NCBI GenBank assembly: GCA_964350315.1
Contig: CAYGJD010000010.1
Coordinates: 1-64,000 of the forward strand
Direction of reading: 5' to 3'
Length of the DNA stretch: 64,000 nucleotides
Origin: JAJZEO01 sp964350315
GTDB taxonomy: Bacteria > Chlamydiota > Chlamydiia > Chlamydiales > 2-12-FULL-49-11
The position numbers and the translations under genes are program-made. The notes below the pieces were generated by a model. The model searched no databases and was not told the origin of the DNA. It saw nothing but the letters and a program-made list of their open reading frames with translations. How positions within the stretch are numbered: position 1 is the stretch's first letter; each line of letters begins with the position of its first letter. Positions 51,972 to 60,411 of this stretch are shown piece after piece.

Positions 51972-53846
51972 ATGGTCCGATATAATCGAACACAAGAAAT
52001 GGCAATAAAGTCCCCTGGCGGCAAAACTCTTGTCCTAGCAGGAGCTGGCAGCGGAAAAACTTCTGTTATTATTGGAAGATTAGCCCATTTAACAGGTGAC
52101 CTCGGTGTTGATCCACGTGAAATCTTAGGCCTTACTTTCACAAACAAGGCTGCAGAGGAAATGAAAGCGCGGATTACTAAAACAATCGGCAAAGAAAAAG
52201 CACGCAAGATCACCCTTTCAACATTTCATAGTTTTTGCAACGCTGTATTAAAGACAGACATTCATAATATTGGATATACTTCTCAATTTTCAATTTATGA
52301 CGAACGTGATGTTACTCGACTTCTTAAAAGTGTTGAAACGCATCTAGCTGAAGAAAATCCTGAGGCAGAAGAAAAAATAGAAGACGAAAAATTAGCTGCA
52401 GAATTAAAGCGCTCTATGAGAGCCTATAACGCAGTTGACTTTGACGGCCTTTTATCTTTAACACTAGAGCTATTCCAAAATCACCCTGAAGTCCTAGAAA
52501 AATATCAAACTCGTTTTAAATACATATTGATCGATGAATACCAAGACACAAATGAAGTTCAGTATGAGCTTGCAACTCTTCTATCTCATAAACATGGAAA
52601 TTTATTTGTTGTTGGTGATGACGATCAATCAATATATTCCTGGAGAGGGGCTCGAGTAGAAAACATTCTTAAATTTCCCTATGATAACATCATTAAGCTG
52701 GAACAAAACTATCGATCAACACAAACCATCCTAGATGCAGCAAATGCCGTAATAGTAAGAAACTCTGCACGTCATGAAAAAGTTCTTTTTTCAACAAGCA
52801 AAGAAGCAGACCGTCCTCGAATTTTTCACGCACCAAACGAGGCCGATGAAGCTTCAGCTGTTGTTGACAGACTTCTTCGTCTTAAAAAAGAACAAAACCT
52901 GAACTGGAGCGACTTTGCTATTTTATACCGCTCAAACAACCTATCTCGACCATTTGAAACAGCCCTTCTCTCTGCTCACTATAGCGATGGGAAAAACTTC
53001 ATTAGAGGCATTCCTTATCACGTGATTCAGGGAACGGCATTCACAGAACGCGCTGAAGTTAAAGACTTAGTCGCCTATCTAAAAGTGATCGTCAATCCGA
53101 AGGACACAAACGCACTCTTACGCATCGTAAACTATCCGCGAAGAGGCATCTCTCCAAACACAACTGAAACAATCAGAAAGATCTCAAGAGAAAGAAACAC
53201 TTCTGTCTTTGATCTCCTAGAAACATCAAGCACCTTGAACCTAACTACGCAAGGACAAAGAGGAGCTGATATTTTTATAAATTTAATCAAGAAAGGACAA
53301 GAGCTATTCGAGACTCTCCCCCTAAAAGAGGCAATGGAAAAATTTGTCGAAGAACTGGACTTGAAAAAAATTATACACGACGAGGTTCAATCAGATAAAG
53401 CACGTCAATTTAAATGGGACAACGTCCAAACATTAATCAACATGACAGAGAATATGGAAGAAGGTGCAACTCTTTCTGACTTCTTAAGTGGCATGATGCT
53501 AGATCAAAACCGACCAGACAAAGATAAAAAAAAGAAAGATAGCGTCAACTTACTAACATTTCATAGCTCAAAAGGACTTGAATTTACTTCTTGTTTTCTT
53601 GTCGGTCTAGAAGAAAAAATTATCCCCCACGAAAGGTCTCTTGCTGAAGGTGGCCTTGAAGAAGAACGCAGACTCTTTTATGTCGCTCTTACTCGAGCAA
53701 AAAAGTACCTCACGCTTAGCATGGCTAAAAATCGATCATCATACGGAAAAGAAAGACCAACAAACCCCTCAAGATTTCTCTTCGAACTCCCTTCAGGTAG
53801 TTTTGATATTGAACACTACGATCGAGCTATTCCGTTTTTATACTAG
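51972..53846 (+). CDS. uvrD: UvrD/Rep/PcrA superfamily I DNA helicase
   Basis: The 624-residue helicase has motif I 'LVLAGAGSGKTSVIIGRL' near residue 22, motif II 'ILIDEYQDTNEVQYEL', motif III 'VVGDDDQSIYSWRGARVENI', motif IV 'LEQNYRSTQ', and motifs V/VI 'LLTFHSSKGLEF' and 'ERRLFYVALTRAK'. It is slightly shorter than UvrD (about 720) and closer to Rep/PcrA in length. It acts in excision repair and replication restart. Its 3' end overlaps the convergent thioredoxin-like gene by 20 nt. Confidence 0.92.
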   Translation: MVRYNRTQEMAIKSPGGKTLVLAGAGSGKTSVIIGRLAHLTGDLGVDPREILGLTFTNKAAEEMKARITKTIGKEKARKITLSTFHSFCNAVLKTDIHNIGYTSQFSIYDERDVTRLLKSVETHLAEENPEAEEKIEDEKLAAELKRSMRAYNAVDFDGLLSLTLELFQNHPEVLEKYQTRFKYILIDEYQDTNEVQYELATLLSHKHGNLFVVGDDDQSIYSWRGARVENILKFPYDNIIKLEQNYRSTQTILDAANAVIVRNSARHEKVLFSTSKEADRPRIFHAPNEADEASAVVDRLLRLKKEQNLNWSDFAILYRSNNLSRPFETALLSAHYSDGKNFIRGIPYHVIQGTAFTERAEVKDLVAYLKVIVNPKDTNALLRIVNYPRRGISPNTTETIRKISRERNTSVFDLLETSSTLNLTTQGQRGADIFINLIKKGQELFETLPLKEAMEKFVEELDLKKIIHDEVQSDKARQFKWDNVQTLINMTENMEEGATLSDFLSGMMLDQNRPDKDKKKKDSVNLLTFHSSKGLEFTSCFLVGLEEKIIPHERSLAEGGLEEERRLFYVALTRAKKYLTLSMAKNRSSYGKERPTNPSRFLFELPSGSFDIEHYDRAIPFLY

Positions 53847-54798
53847 GCTCAACACTCGTCCTGCCAGTAAGTAAAGACTTAACTTCTTTCGGAGCAGTTT
53901 CTAGCGTTTTCTCTGCATGCTCTTTTGCCTCTTTCTCTCTTCCATGCTCTGAAAAATAGTCTGAGATAAGCATATGAAGACGCCAAAGATTATCGTCATC
54001 CTTTTTGCCGAAATCTTCGATGTAGGACAGAGGCTCTTTAGTCGCCAAATCAGGATCTTCAAGATGGGACTGAAAATCAAGAAGAGCTAACCTTAGTCTA
54101 GCGCCTTCTTTATTATCTTGATCTCTTTCTACTATCTGCGTCTTTAACGCCTTTGCCTGCTCTGTATCTACTTTTCCTTCCAAAACAAGCTGAGAGTACT
54201 TCTCAACACAAAAAAACGCACCTTGGTCTAATTTTAAGCCTTCATCGAGCAAATGAGAGATGAATGTCGGACACCTCAGCTCAACTGCCTGATTATACAA
54301 ATTTTCAAGCTTGTCTTCTGTGATTGAAGCAAGGTCAATTTTAGCAACCTCATCTTGTAAAGATAAAAATTTAGTAAATATATTCTTCAGCGAAAAGGCG
54401 AATTTTGAAGCCGTTAATTCAGAATAAGACAATCTTGTAACTTCTTTCCCATCTGGCTCAATCATAATCAAAGTAGGAAAAGTTGTGACAGCATACTTGT
54501 TCTTTAGTGCTGATTTTTCAGGAGTCATGATAAGAGACTTAGATGAAGCATGAGGATAATCTAGATGAACAAAAATAAATGCATTTCCTATCGCAGCAGA
54601 AAATTCAGGCGATGCAAATAACTCCTCAGAAATTTTTTTACTCCATGGACACCAATCTAAACCAGTAAAAACAAGTATTAACGGGCGGTTATAGAGTTGA
54701 GCTAATTGCATGCCTTTGTTAAAATCATCAACTTTAGGTGGCGAAGAGAAGAGAAGAAAGGGCAAAAAAATCGTTATAACTGATAAAACTCTACTCAT
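53827..54798 (-). CDS. Exported thioredoxin-fold protein with single active-site Cys (CPWS)
   Basis: The 323-residue protein has a signal peptide ('VLSVITIFLPFLLFSS') and a thioredoxin-like domain at about residues 25-140 with 'LVFTGLDWCPWSKKISEEL' and the cis-Pro region 'YAVTTFPTLIMIEPDGKE'. The motif CxxS lacks the resolving Cys, so isomerase or glutathione-type chemistry is more likely than disulfide reduction. The C-terminal half is helical, with a TPR-like end. A similar protein is annotated in Chlamydia as a predicted disulfide isomerase near rnpA. It is probably periplasmic. Confidence 0.7.
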   Translation of the reverse strand: MSRVLSVITIFLPFLLFSSPPKVDDFNKGMQLAQLYNRPLILVFTGLDWCPWSKKISEELFASPEFSAAIGNAFIFVHLDYPHASSKSLIMTPEKSALKNKYAVTTFPTLIMIEPDGKEVTRLSYSELTASKFAFSLKNIFTKFLSLQDEVAKIDLASITEDKLENLYNQAVELRCPTFISHLLDEGLKLDQGAFFCVEKYSQLVLEGKVDTEQAKALKTQIVERDQDNKEGARLRLALLDFQSHLEDPDLATKEPLSYIEDFGKKDDDNLWRLHMLISDYFSEHGREKEAKEHAEKTLETAPKEVKSLLTGRTSVEPSIKTE

Positions 54799-54840
54799 GA
54801 CTACCCTAAAATACCTTTAATAAAAATTGGATTATGAAAA

Positions 54841-55299
54841 ATGTTTGATTTTCTTCCTACTATTATCTTGAGACATAGAAAAGAAAACTTAAAAAAGTGC
54901 TCTCTTACTGGGCTTGAAGAGAGAAAAGATTTTCTCTTTTACACTTACCCAAAGAGTTTTCCCCAAGATCTTGAAAATTATGCAGTTTTATCTCTCGATG
55001 GCAAGCCCCTTTCTGAAGAAGATGCACACCTTGGAATCTACTTACTTGACGCTACTTGGAGATATGCTGAAAAAATGGAACAAACGCTCCCTAATAACAT
55101 TGAAAAAAGATCTATCCCCTCTCATTTCAGAACTGCATATCCAAGAAAGCAGGGCGATTGCAAAGATCAAACGCGAGGCCTTGCATCAATTGAGGCTCTC
55201 TATATCGCATTTACACTTACAAAAAGAAGTACAGTAGGATTACTCGATCATTATCATTTTAAAAATGAATTTCTACAGAAAAACAACTTCCAAACTTAA
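54841..55299 (+). CDS. Tsr3/DTW-like aminocarboxypropyltransferase homologue
   Basis: The 152-residue protein has 'LGIYLLDATWRYAEKMEQ' (a D-[AG]-T-W motif) followed by 'RSIPSHFRTAYPRKQGDC' and 'GLASIEALYIAFTLTKRS', a combination seen in Tsr3 (DUF367) and DTW-domain enzymes that transfer an aminocarboxypropyl group from SAM to rRNA or tRNA. It starts at ATG with no clear Shine-Dalgarno sequence. It is divergent from the thioredoxin-like gene and convergent with tyrP. The RNA target is unknown; the family call is from motif memory. Confidence 0.55.
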   Translation: MFDFLPTIILRHRKENLKKCSLTGLEERKDFLFYTYPKSFPQDLENYAVLSLDGKPLSEEDAHLGIYLLDATWRYAEKMEQTLPNNIEKRSIPSHFRTAYPRKQGDCKDQTRGLASIEALYIAFTLTKRSTVGLLDHYHFKNEFLQKNNFQT

Positions 55300-55315
55300 A
55301 CTTCAAAAGAACATT

Positions 55316-56536
55316 CTATATTTTCATCAATTCAGAGATAATCTCAATGACGACCTCAAAAATAACAAAGGTCATAAGAAGCGTTAACATCACGCGCCCC
55401 CCAAAAAGCTGGGTATTCTTTGTGCCATACGATCTATGATACCTTCCAACCCAAACCATTAGCGTTGGAATGAAACCAAGTAATATCGCACAACCAAATC
55501 CACCTGCTAAGCCCAGTGCCTGTAGGAAAATTGTAGGATTAATTAAAGAAATGATAATCGGCGGAACATAAATCACTGTGCAGAGCACTAACTTGTTCAA
55601 ACCAACTTTTTTCATCTTCAATGAATCTGATAAAAAATCTAAAAGACCTAATGTGACACCGATAAACGAGGTTGTTAACGCAAAAAAAGCGAAAAAATTT
55701 GCCACTGTAATGACAGACTTTCCTGGAAGGAAGTGTATCAAAGGTGCAACAGCAGAAAGACCACCAGCTTTTGCTGCTAATAGCCCATGCTCCCCAGTAA
55801 TAGGAACAATTCCCTTTATGACAAGATCCCAAAAGATATAAGCAAGAAAAGGAATTGTTGTTCCATAGATAATCGCTGATCGACATGCCTTTGCATCTCT
55901 ATTCAAAAATTCTAACAAACTAGGCACAACACCCTGAAAGCTAAAAGAAGTAAAAATAATAGGAAGGCCTAACACAGCTCTTTCCCAACCGAAACGCTCA
56001 AATAAATTGACACTCATCTCTAAGCTTCCCATTCCGATGAAAATCAAATAACTCACAATAAGCCCTACCATCAATAGAGCATTCACTCTTCCTGCAACCT
56101 TTGTTCCCATGTAAACAAAAATCCCGAAAAAAACAGCAAATAGCACAGTCGCTAAAGGACCTGGAATTCCACCCTGCGTGAGTTGATAGAGTAAATTTCC
56201 CCCACCTGCAACATACGCAATCGTCAAAAAATAAAACAAAAAGATATAGAGAAACCAAACAGCTCGTTTTCCCCAAGGCCCCAAAAGCTCTGTTGCCATT
56301 GTAACAATATTTGCTTTTGGCTTTAACCAAAGACCAACTTCAACAAACAAAAGACCTGTTGACATCCCGAAAAGCCATGATACTATATATATACACCAGG
56401 AAGGGACTAATCCGCCGCCTGCAGTTGCAACTGGCAATGCAAGCATTCCCGCACCAAGTGCTGTTCCCCCAACGAGAAGGGCACCAATAAACGTTTTCAT
56501 TGAGCTTGCAGAAGCTCGAGATGTTTGTGTTGTCAT
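55316..56536 (-). CDS. tyrP: Aromatic amino acid permease TyrP (HAAAP family)
   Basis: The 406-residue transporter has about 11 membrane helices and the family start 'FIGALLVGGTALGAGMLALP', with 'PIIFTSFSFQGVVPSLLEFL' in the middle. HAAAP proteins import tyrosine or tryptophan with protons; Chlamydia also carries tyrP genes for host amino acids. The ATG at 56536 is 7 nt after a good -10 hexamer with no Shine-Dalgarno sequence, predicting a leaderless transcript. Confidence 0.88.
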   Translation of the reverse strand: MTTQTSRASASSMKTFIGALLVGGTALGAGMLALPVATAGGGLVPSWCIYIVSWLFGMSTGLLFVEVGLWLKPKANIVTMATELLGPWGKRAVWFLYIFLFYFLTIAYVAGGGNLLYQLTQGGIPGPLATVLFAVFFGIFVYMGTKVAGRVNALLMVGLIVSYLIFIGMGSLEMSVNLFERFGWERAVLGLPIIFTSFSFQGVVPSLLEFLNRDAKACRSAIIYGTTIPFLAYIFWDLVIKGIVPITGEHGLLAAKAGGLSAVAPLIHFLPGKSVITVANFFAFFALTTSFIGVTLGLLDFLSDSLKMKKVGLNKLVLCTVIYVPPIIISLINPTIFLQALGLAGGFGCAILLGFIPTLMVWVGRYHRSYGTKNTQLFGGRVMLTLLMTFVIFEVVIEIISELMKI

Positions 56537-56543
56537 GCGAAAT

Positions 56544-56572
56544 ATGATATCCTATCAAAGTTCTCCATTCAA
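56544..56572 (-). promoter_or_regulatory. tyrP promoter (TTGAAT-17-TATCAT)
   Basis: On the minus strand TTGAAT (56567-56572) and TATCAT (56544-56549) are 17 nt apart. Only 7 nt separate the -10 from the tyrP ATG. Confidence 0.55.
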
Positions 56573-56607
56573 GCAAAAAAACCTATCCTTTTCTTTTTTA
56601 CAAATAT

Positions 56608-56622
56608 GTGGTAATGTACCAC
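56608..56622. repeat. Perfect inverted repeat just before the pcnB start
   Basis: GTGGTA (56608-56613) and TACCAC (56617-56622) with a 3-nt loop end 2 nt before ATG 56625, where a ribosome-binding site would normally be. It may be a regulatory hairpin or chance. Confidence 0.35.
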
Positions 56623-56624
56623 TG

Positions 56625-57863
56625 ATGAATATTGCCCTATCAAAGGACTCAAGATTGAAGCCAAAAGTTTACACAAAGAAGGATCATTCAATTGACAAAT
56701 CGTTAATTGATTCCGATGCCCTCTTTGTAGTAGAACAACTAAATAAAGCAGGTTTTACTGCTTATATTGTTGGTGGCTGCGTAAGAGACCTTCTTCTTGG
56801 ACACAAACCAAAAGACTACGACATCTCAACATCTGCTCTTCCAGAACAGATCAAGCCTCTTTTTCACTACTGCATTCTAATTGGCCGTCGATTCCGCCTC
56901 GCCCACGTCAGATTTGGAAAAAAAGTCATTGAAGTCTCAACTTTTCGCATGGGAGACAATGAAGACGATGCTTTAATCATCCGCGACAATGAATGGGGAA
57001 CTGAAGAGGAAGACGTAACAAGACGAGACTTTACTATCAATGGTCTCTTTTACGACCCTGAAAAAGAAACTGTTATTGACTATGTTAAAGGCCTTGCTGA
57101 CATCAAAACCAAAATGCTTCGCACTATTGGAAATGCGCATATACGCTTTAAACAAGATCCAGTACGAATGATCCGCTTAATTAAATTTCGCGCTAGATTT
57201 GGCCTTGATGTAGATCAAGAATCTATCGACGCCCTCTTTGATTGCAGAAGCGAAATCCTTAAGAGTGCCTCTGCCCGCGTGCTAGAAGAAGTTCTTAGAA
57301 TGCTTGAGTCAGGATCATCCCTTCGTTTCTTCAAACTTTTAATAGAACATCGAATTTTGCCCATACTTGCACCAAAACTCTCAGAAGCTTTTGAGCACCC
57401 GTCTGGGTCTGAAATTTATGATTACCTTACAGAAATAGATGCCCAGATAAAATCACCGACGACTAAACAGCCACCAAGAGCAATTCTTCTTTCCAGCATT
57501 CTTTTTCCAATTTTTCGTACGCACATACACACACTAACAAGTGGTCGAGCATCAAAACCTCCTCACTTAGGAATCATTCAAGAAGAAGCCTCTTTCATCA
57601 TACACGACACTTTTTCTCCTTTCTTAAAGATACCCAAGAAAATCACTGCAAATATTGTGTCAATCCTTGCATCTCAGTATAGATTCACACCACTAGAGAA
57701 AAAAAAGCGAGTCAGATATCGCATCCCAAACGGCTCAGACTTCCACCTCTCTCTTGATTTCTTACTTTTGAGAGCATCAATTGAACCGGGTCTCTCAAAG
57801 CTTTACGAAGAATGGTTATTCTACTGGAAAAAACAAATCAAATGGAAAGAAAAGTCGCATTAA
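56625..57863 (+). CDS. pcnB: Poly(A) polymerase PcnB
   Basis: The 412-residue nucleotidyltransferase has 'YIVGGCVRDLLLGHKPKDYD' with the catalytic DxD, 'GRRFRLAHVRFGKKVIEVST' and 'DVTRRDFTINGLFYDP', which follow PcnB rather than the CCA-adding enzyme. It adds 3' A tails that promote RNA decay. ATG 56625 gives the family length; longer frames would run back to the tyrP start. pcnB is adjacent to lpxB in Chlamydia; here one small hydrolase gene lies between them. Confidence 0.88.
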   Translation: MNIALSKDSRLKPKVYTKKDHSIDKSLIDSDALFVVEQLNKAGFTAYIVGGCVRDLLLGHKPKDYDISTSALPEQIKPLFHYCILIGRRFRLAHVRFGKKVIEVSTFRMGDNEDDALIIRDNEWGTEEEDVTRRDFTINGLFYDPEKETVIDYVKGLADIKTKMLRTIGNAHIRFKQDPVRMIRLIKFRARFGLDVDQESIDALFDCRSEILKSASARVLEEVLRMLESGSSLRFFKLLIEHRILPILAPKLSEAFEHPSGSEIYDYLTEIDAQIKSPTTKQPPRAILLSSILFPIFRTHIHTLTSGRASKPPHLGIIQEEASFIIHDTFSPFLKIPKKITANIVSILASQYRFTPLEKKKRVRYRIPNGSDFHLSLDFLLLRASIEPGLSKLYEEWLFYWKKQIKWKEKSH

Positions 57864-58558
57864 GCACACATAAAACATCAACACTTGAACTTTTTTCAAT
57901 AGGCCCCCCTTTTGGAAAGAAAGCAAAAACTGTGCTGTATTTTTTTGTGTCAGGCAAAGACTCCCTAACTCTAAACCCCATTGCCAAACCTGCTCTTCTA
58001 TTAGCCGAAAAAGGATACCGAGTAATATCTGCAACACTTCCTGGGCATGCGGATTCCATTCGGCCTGAATACATCCGTTCTCTATGGGGACAAAACCCAA
58101 ACCTACTTGAAGAGTTTTTTTTTAATGTTGAAACTTCTTTACTCGAGATTTCAGATGATATCGACGGACCAATATCTGCCCTAGGCCTTTCAAGAGGCGC
58201 TTTCATAGCAACGCATTTAGCTGCACGAATAGACGAAATCAATAAAGTCGTTGGATTTGCTCCACTAACCTTCCTAGAGAGCGCACCTCATCTTGATTTA
58301 ATACACTTAGCTCCAAAACTTAAGCATAAAGAAATCAGATACTCAATAGGTCACAATGACACACTTGTTGATACGACACGGGTTATTTCAACTGTTTCAT
58401 CTTTCATGAAAGTTCTAAGCGCAAAACAATTACAAAACTCTGCAATTGAACTTACAATTACCCCTTCAATTGGACGCGATGGACACGGCACATCAAGTCA
58501 ATCTTTTGAAAATGGAGTCAAGTGGCTCTTAGAAGGAGCTCCAAAAAATGAAGCATGA
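57842..58558 (+). CDS. Alpha/beta-hydrolase-fold protein
   Basis: From ATG 57842 the product has 238 residues. The nucleophile elbow is 'ALGLSRGAFIATHLAARI' (G-L-S-R-G, Ser near residue 117), an acid lies in 'SIGHNDTLVDT', and the likely catalytic His is in 'IGRDGHGTSSQSFENG'. A small-cap hydrolase acting on an ester or thioester is likely. It overlaps pcnB by 22 nt upstream and lpxB by 11 nt downstream, so it is embedded in that operon. The substrate is unknown. Confidence 0.7.
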   Translation: MERKVALSTHKTSTLELFSIGPPFGKKAKTVLYFFVSGKDSLTLNPIAKPALLLAEKGYRVISATLPGHADSIRPEYIRSLWGQNPNLLEEFFFNVETSLLEISDDIDGPISALGLSRGAFIATHLAARIDEINKVVGFAPLTFLESAPHLDLIHLAPKLKHKEIRYSIGHNDTLVDTTRVISTVSSFMKVLSAKQLQNSAIELTITPSIGRDGHGTSSQSFENGVKWLLEGAPKNEA

Positions 58559-59669
58559 ACTCGATTTATTTATTTCTACAGGAGAAGTTAGCGGAGATCT
58601 GCTTGCATCATCAATCGTTAAAAACCTTTCACCCGACATCTCAATAGGCGGCATTACCGGCCCTTCTCTAAGACAACTTGGGATTAGAGAATACTTCCCG
58701 ATGGAGTTATTTGAAATTCACGGACTTACTTCATTGATCAAAGGCTTACCTCGCGTTCTTCTAAACTATAGAAGAATTAAAAAGAAAATCATCGAACTCA
58801 ATCCAAAAGTTGTCTTGTTAGTAGACAATGTTGGCTTTAGTCTTTCAATGGCCTCCTCTCTTAGAAAATGCGGTTTTAAAGGGAAAATCGTACAACTAGT
58901 CTGCCCTACAGTCTGGGCCTGGAGAAAGGGGCGCATGAAGAACATGATTAAAAACCTAGACCTTGTTTTATCTCTATTTCCATTCGAAGAAGAAATTTTT
59001 TCAAAGACACCCCTTGCCGTTAAATTTATTGGACACCCCCTCCTAGAAACACTAAATAATTTAAAAAATGAAGAAACAGAAAAAACGAAAAAAGTTTTTC
59101 TTCTTTTTCCCGGCTCGAGAAAGCATGAAATTAAATTAAATTTCCCTATGCAGCTAAGAGCAGCAAAGCTTATTCAAAATGAGTACAACATCACAGTCTC
59201 TGCCGCAAAACCATCTTACGTCCCTTTAATCCAAAAAATTGCACAAGACGAAGGGGTGGCAATAAATATTGCACCATCTGAGAAAAGACACCAATTAATG
59301 AAAGAAGCAGAACTTGCCCTTGCTAAATGTGGGACAACCATTTTTGAACTTGGAATTATTGGCACACCAACAATCGTTATGTATAAAATGAGCCGTTTAG
59401 ACCTTCTTGGCGCCTTTGTTTTCAAAATATTCCTTGCTCACTACTCCTTACCTAATATTTTACTTGGAAAAAGAGCTTTTCCAGAATATGTAGGAACATT
59501 TGCAAAACAGGATCTCATATCATCTGAAGTACTAAAATGTGCACGAGAACAGCCCCTAAGAAATCAAATGAGACTCGTCTCAGATGAACTCAGAGATCTC
59601 TATCAAACAAAGAATGCAAGTAAGGAAGCAGCAGTGAAAATTCACGACTTGCTTTTTAACTCCTGCTGA
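58548..59669 (+). CDS. lpxB: Lipid-A-disaccharide synthase
   Basis: The 373-residue GT19 enzyme joins UDP-diacylglucosamine and lipid X in lipid A synthesis. Family segments are 'DLFISTGEVSGDLLASSIVK', 'PTVWAWRKGRMKNM', 'FPFEEEIF', 'FIGHPLLE' and 'LLFPGSRKHEIKLNFP'. It overlaps the hydrolase gene. Pairing with pcnB matches Chlamydia. Confidence 0.94.
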   Translation: MKHELDLFISTGEVSGDLLASSIVKNLSPDISIGGITGPSLRQLGIREYFPMELFEIHGLTSLIKGLPRVLLNYRRIKKKIIELNPKVVLLVDNVGFSLSMASSLRKCGFKGKIVQLVCPTVWAWRKGRMKNMIKNLDLVLSLFPFEEEIFSKTPLAVKFIGHPLLETLNNLKNEETEKTKKVFLLFPGSRKHEIKLNFPMQLRAAKLIQNEYNITVSAAKPSYVPLIQKIAQDEGVAINIAPSEKRHQLMKEAELALAKCGTTIFELGIIGTPTIVMYKMSRLDLLGAFVFKIFLAHYSLPNILLGKRAFPEYVGTFAKQDLISSEVLKCAREQPLRNQMRLVSDELRDLYQTKNASKEAAVKIHDLLFNSC

Positions 59670-59688
59670 GATAAAATCCCTCCAATTG

Positions 59689-60120
59689 ATGAACAAGAAA
59701 TTAAATATTTTTATTGATCGCCTTATGGGCGGCAAAGTCGAGACCATCGACGAAGAGATAGACCCCGTTGTTATGGACGTTAAAGATATTTTGTTATCTT
59801 TTGATGCTCCAATAAAAGTATCGGGTAAGGCATATTTGGCTGAAGATTTCCTCGTGATGAATCTCAACATAAGTACAGAATACAACGTTCCATGCAAAAT
59901 TTGCCAGGAGACAATCGTTAAAACTCTAGAATTAGAGCATGTCTACTTTACAGAAGAGTTGACAAACGTTTCTTCAAAGGTCTTTGATGCAGTGGAACAA
60001 ATTCGTGATACGATATTTATGGATATACCAGATTATCACGAATGCGAAGGGGGATGCCCGATGAGAGAGGAACTAAAAGGTTATTTTCAATCATCGAAAA
60101 CTGAGCCCCCAGTAGAATAA
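59689..60120 (+). CDS. DUF177/YceD-family protein upstream of rpmF
   Basis: The 143-residue protein carries the YceD features: a beta-rich N-terminal half, a Cys-x2-Cys pair in 'NVPCKICQETIVKTLELEHV' and 'DYHECEGGCPMREELKG' near the end. YceD proteins are almost always encoded directly before rpmF and are linked to large-subunit rRNA maturation. ATG 59689 is used; a TTG one codon earlier is possible. rpmF follows after 25 nt. Confidence 0.8.
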   Translation: MNKKLNIFIDRLMGGKVETIDEEIDPVVMDVKDILLSFDAPIKVSGKAYLAEDFLVMNLNISTEYNVPCKICQETIVKTLELEHVYFTEELTNVSSKVFDAVEQIRDTIFMDIPDYHECEGGCPMREELKGYFQSSKTEPPVE

Positions 60121-60145
60121 CAGATTATTTTAAGGAGTCATGAAC

Positions 60146-60331
60146 ATGGCAGTTCCAAGAAACAGACATTCAACATCAAGAAGAAACAACAGACGCGCGC
60201 ACGATGCAAAAAAAGGAAAGTTTTTTTCAACTTGCACAAACTGTAAAAGCCAACACCTTCCCCACCATGTATGCCAATCTTGTGGACAATACAAAGGAAG
60301 ATCATATCTAAGTAGCGGTCAAGAAGCTTAA
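60146..60331 (+). CDS. rpmF: Ribosomal protein bL32
   Basis: The 61-residue protein 'MAVPRNRHSTSRRNNRRAHD' has the zinc-binding pairs 'CTNCKSQHLPHHVCQSCG'. ATG 60146 has AAGGAG at the right distance (8-9 nt), whereas the ATG two codons earlier is too close. In Chlamydia rpmF is followed by plsX; here it is followed by rng. Confidence 0.95.
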   Translation: MAVPRNRHSTSRRNNRRAHDAKKGKFFSTCTNCKSQHLPHHVCQSCGQYKGRSYLSSGQEA

Positions 60332-60411
60332 TAAATTCTCGGCATGAGTTGTATAGATAGAGCCCTATGTATACACTTAACAGAATTAAATTATATTAGG
60401 TGGATTAAGCT

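Noticed and set aside
60332..60411. Possible terminator or plsX remnant between rpmF and rng
   Set aside because: Only 80 nt with no hairpin plus T-run and no coding similarity to plsX that I can see.
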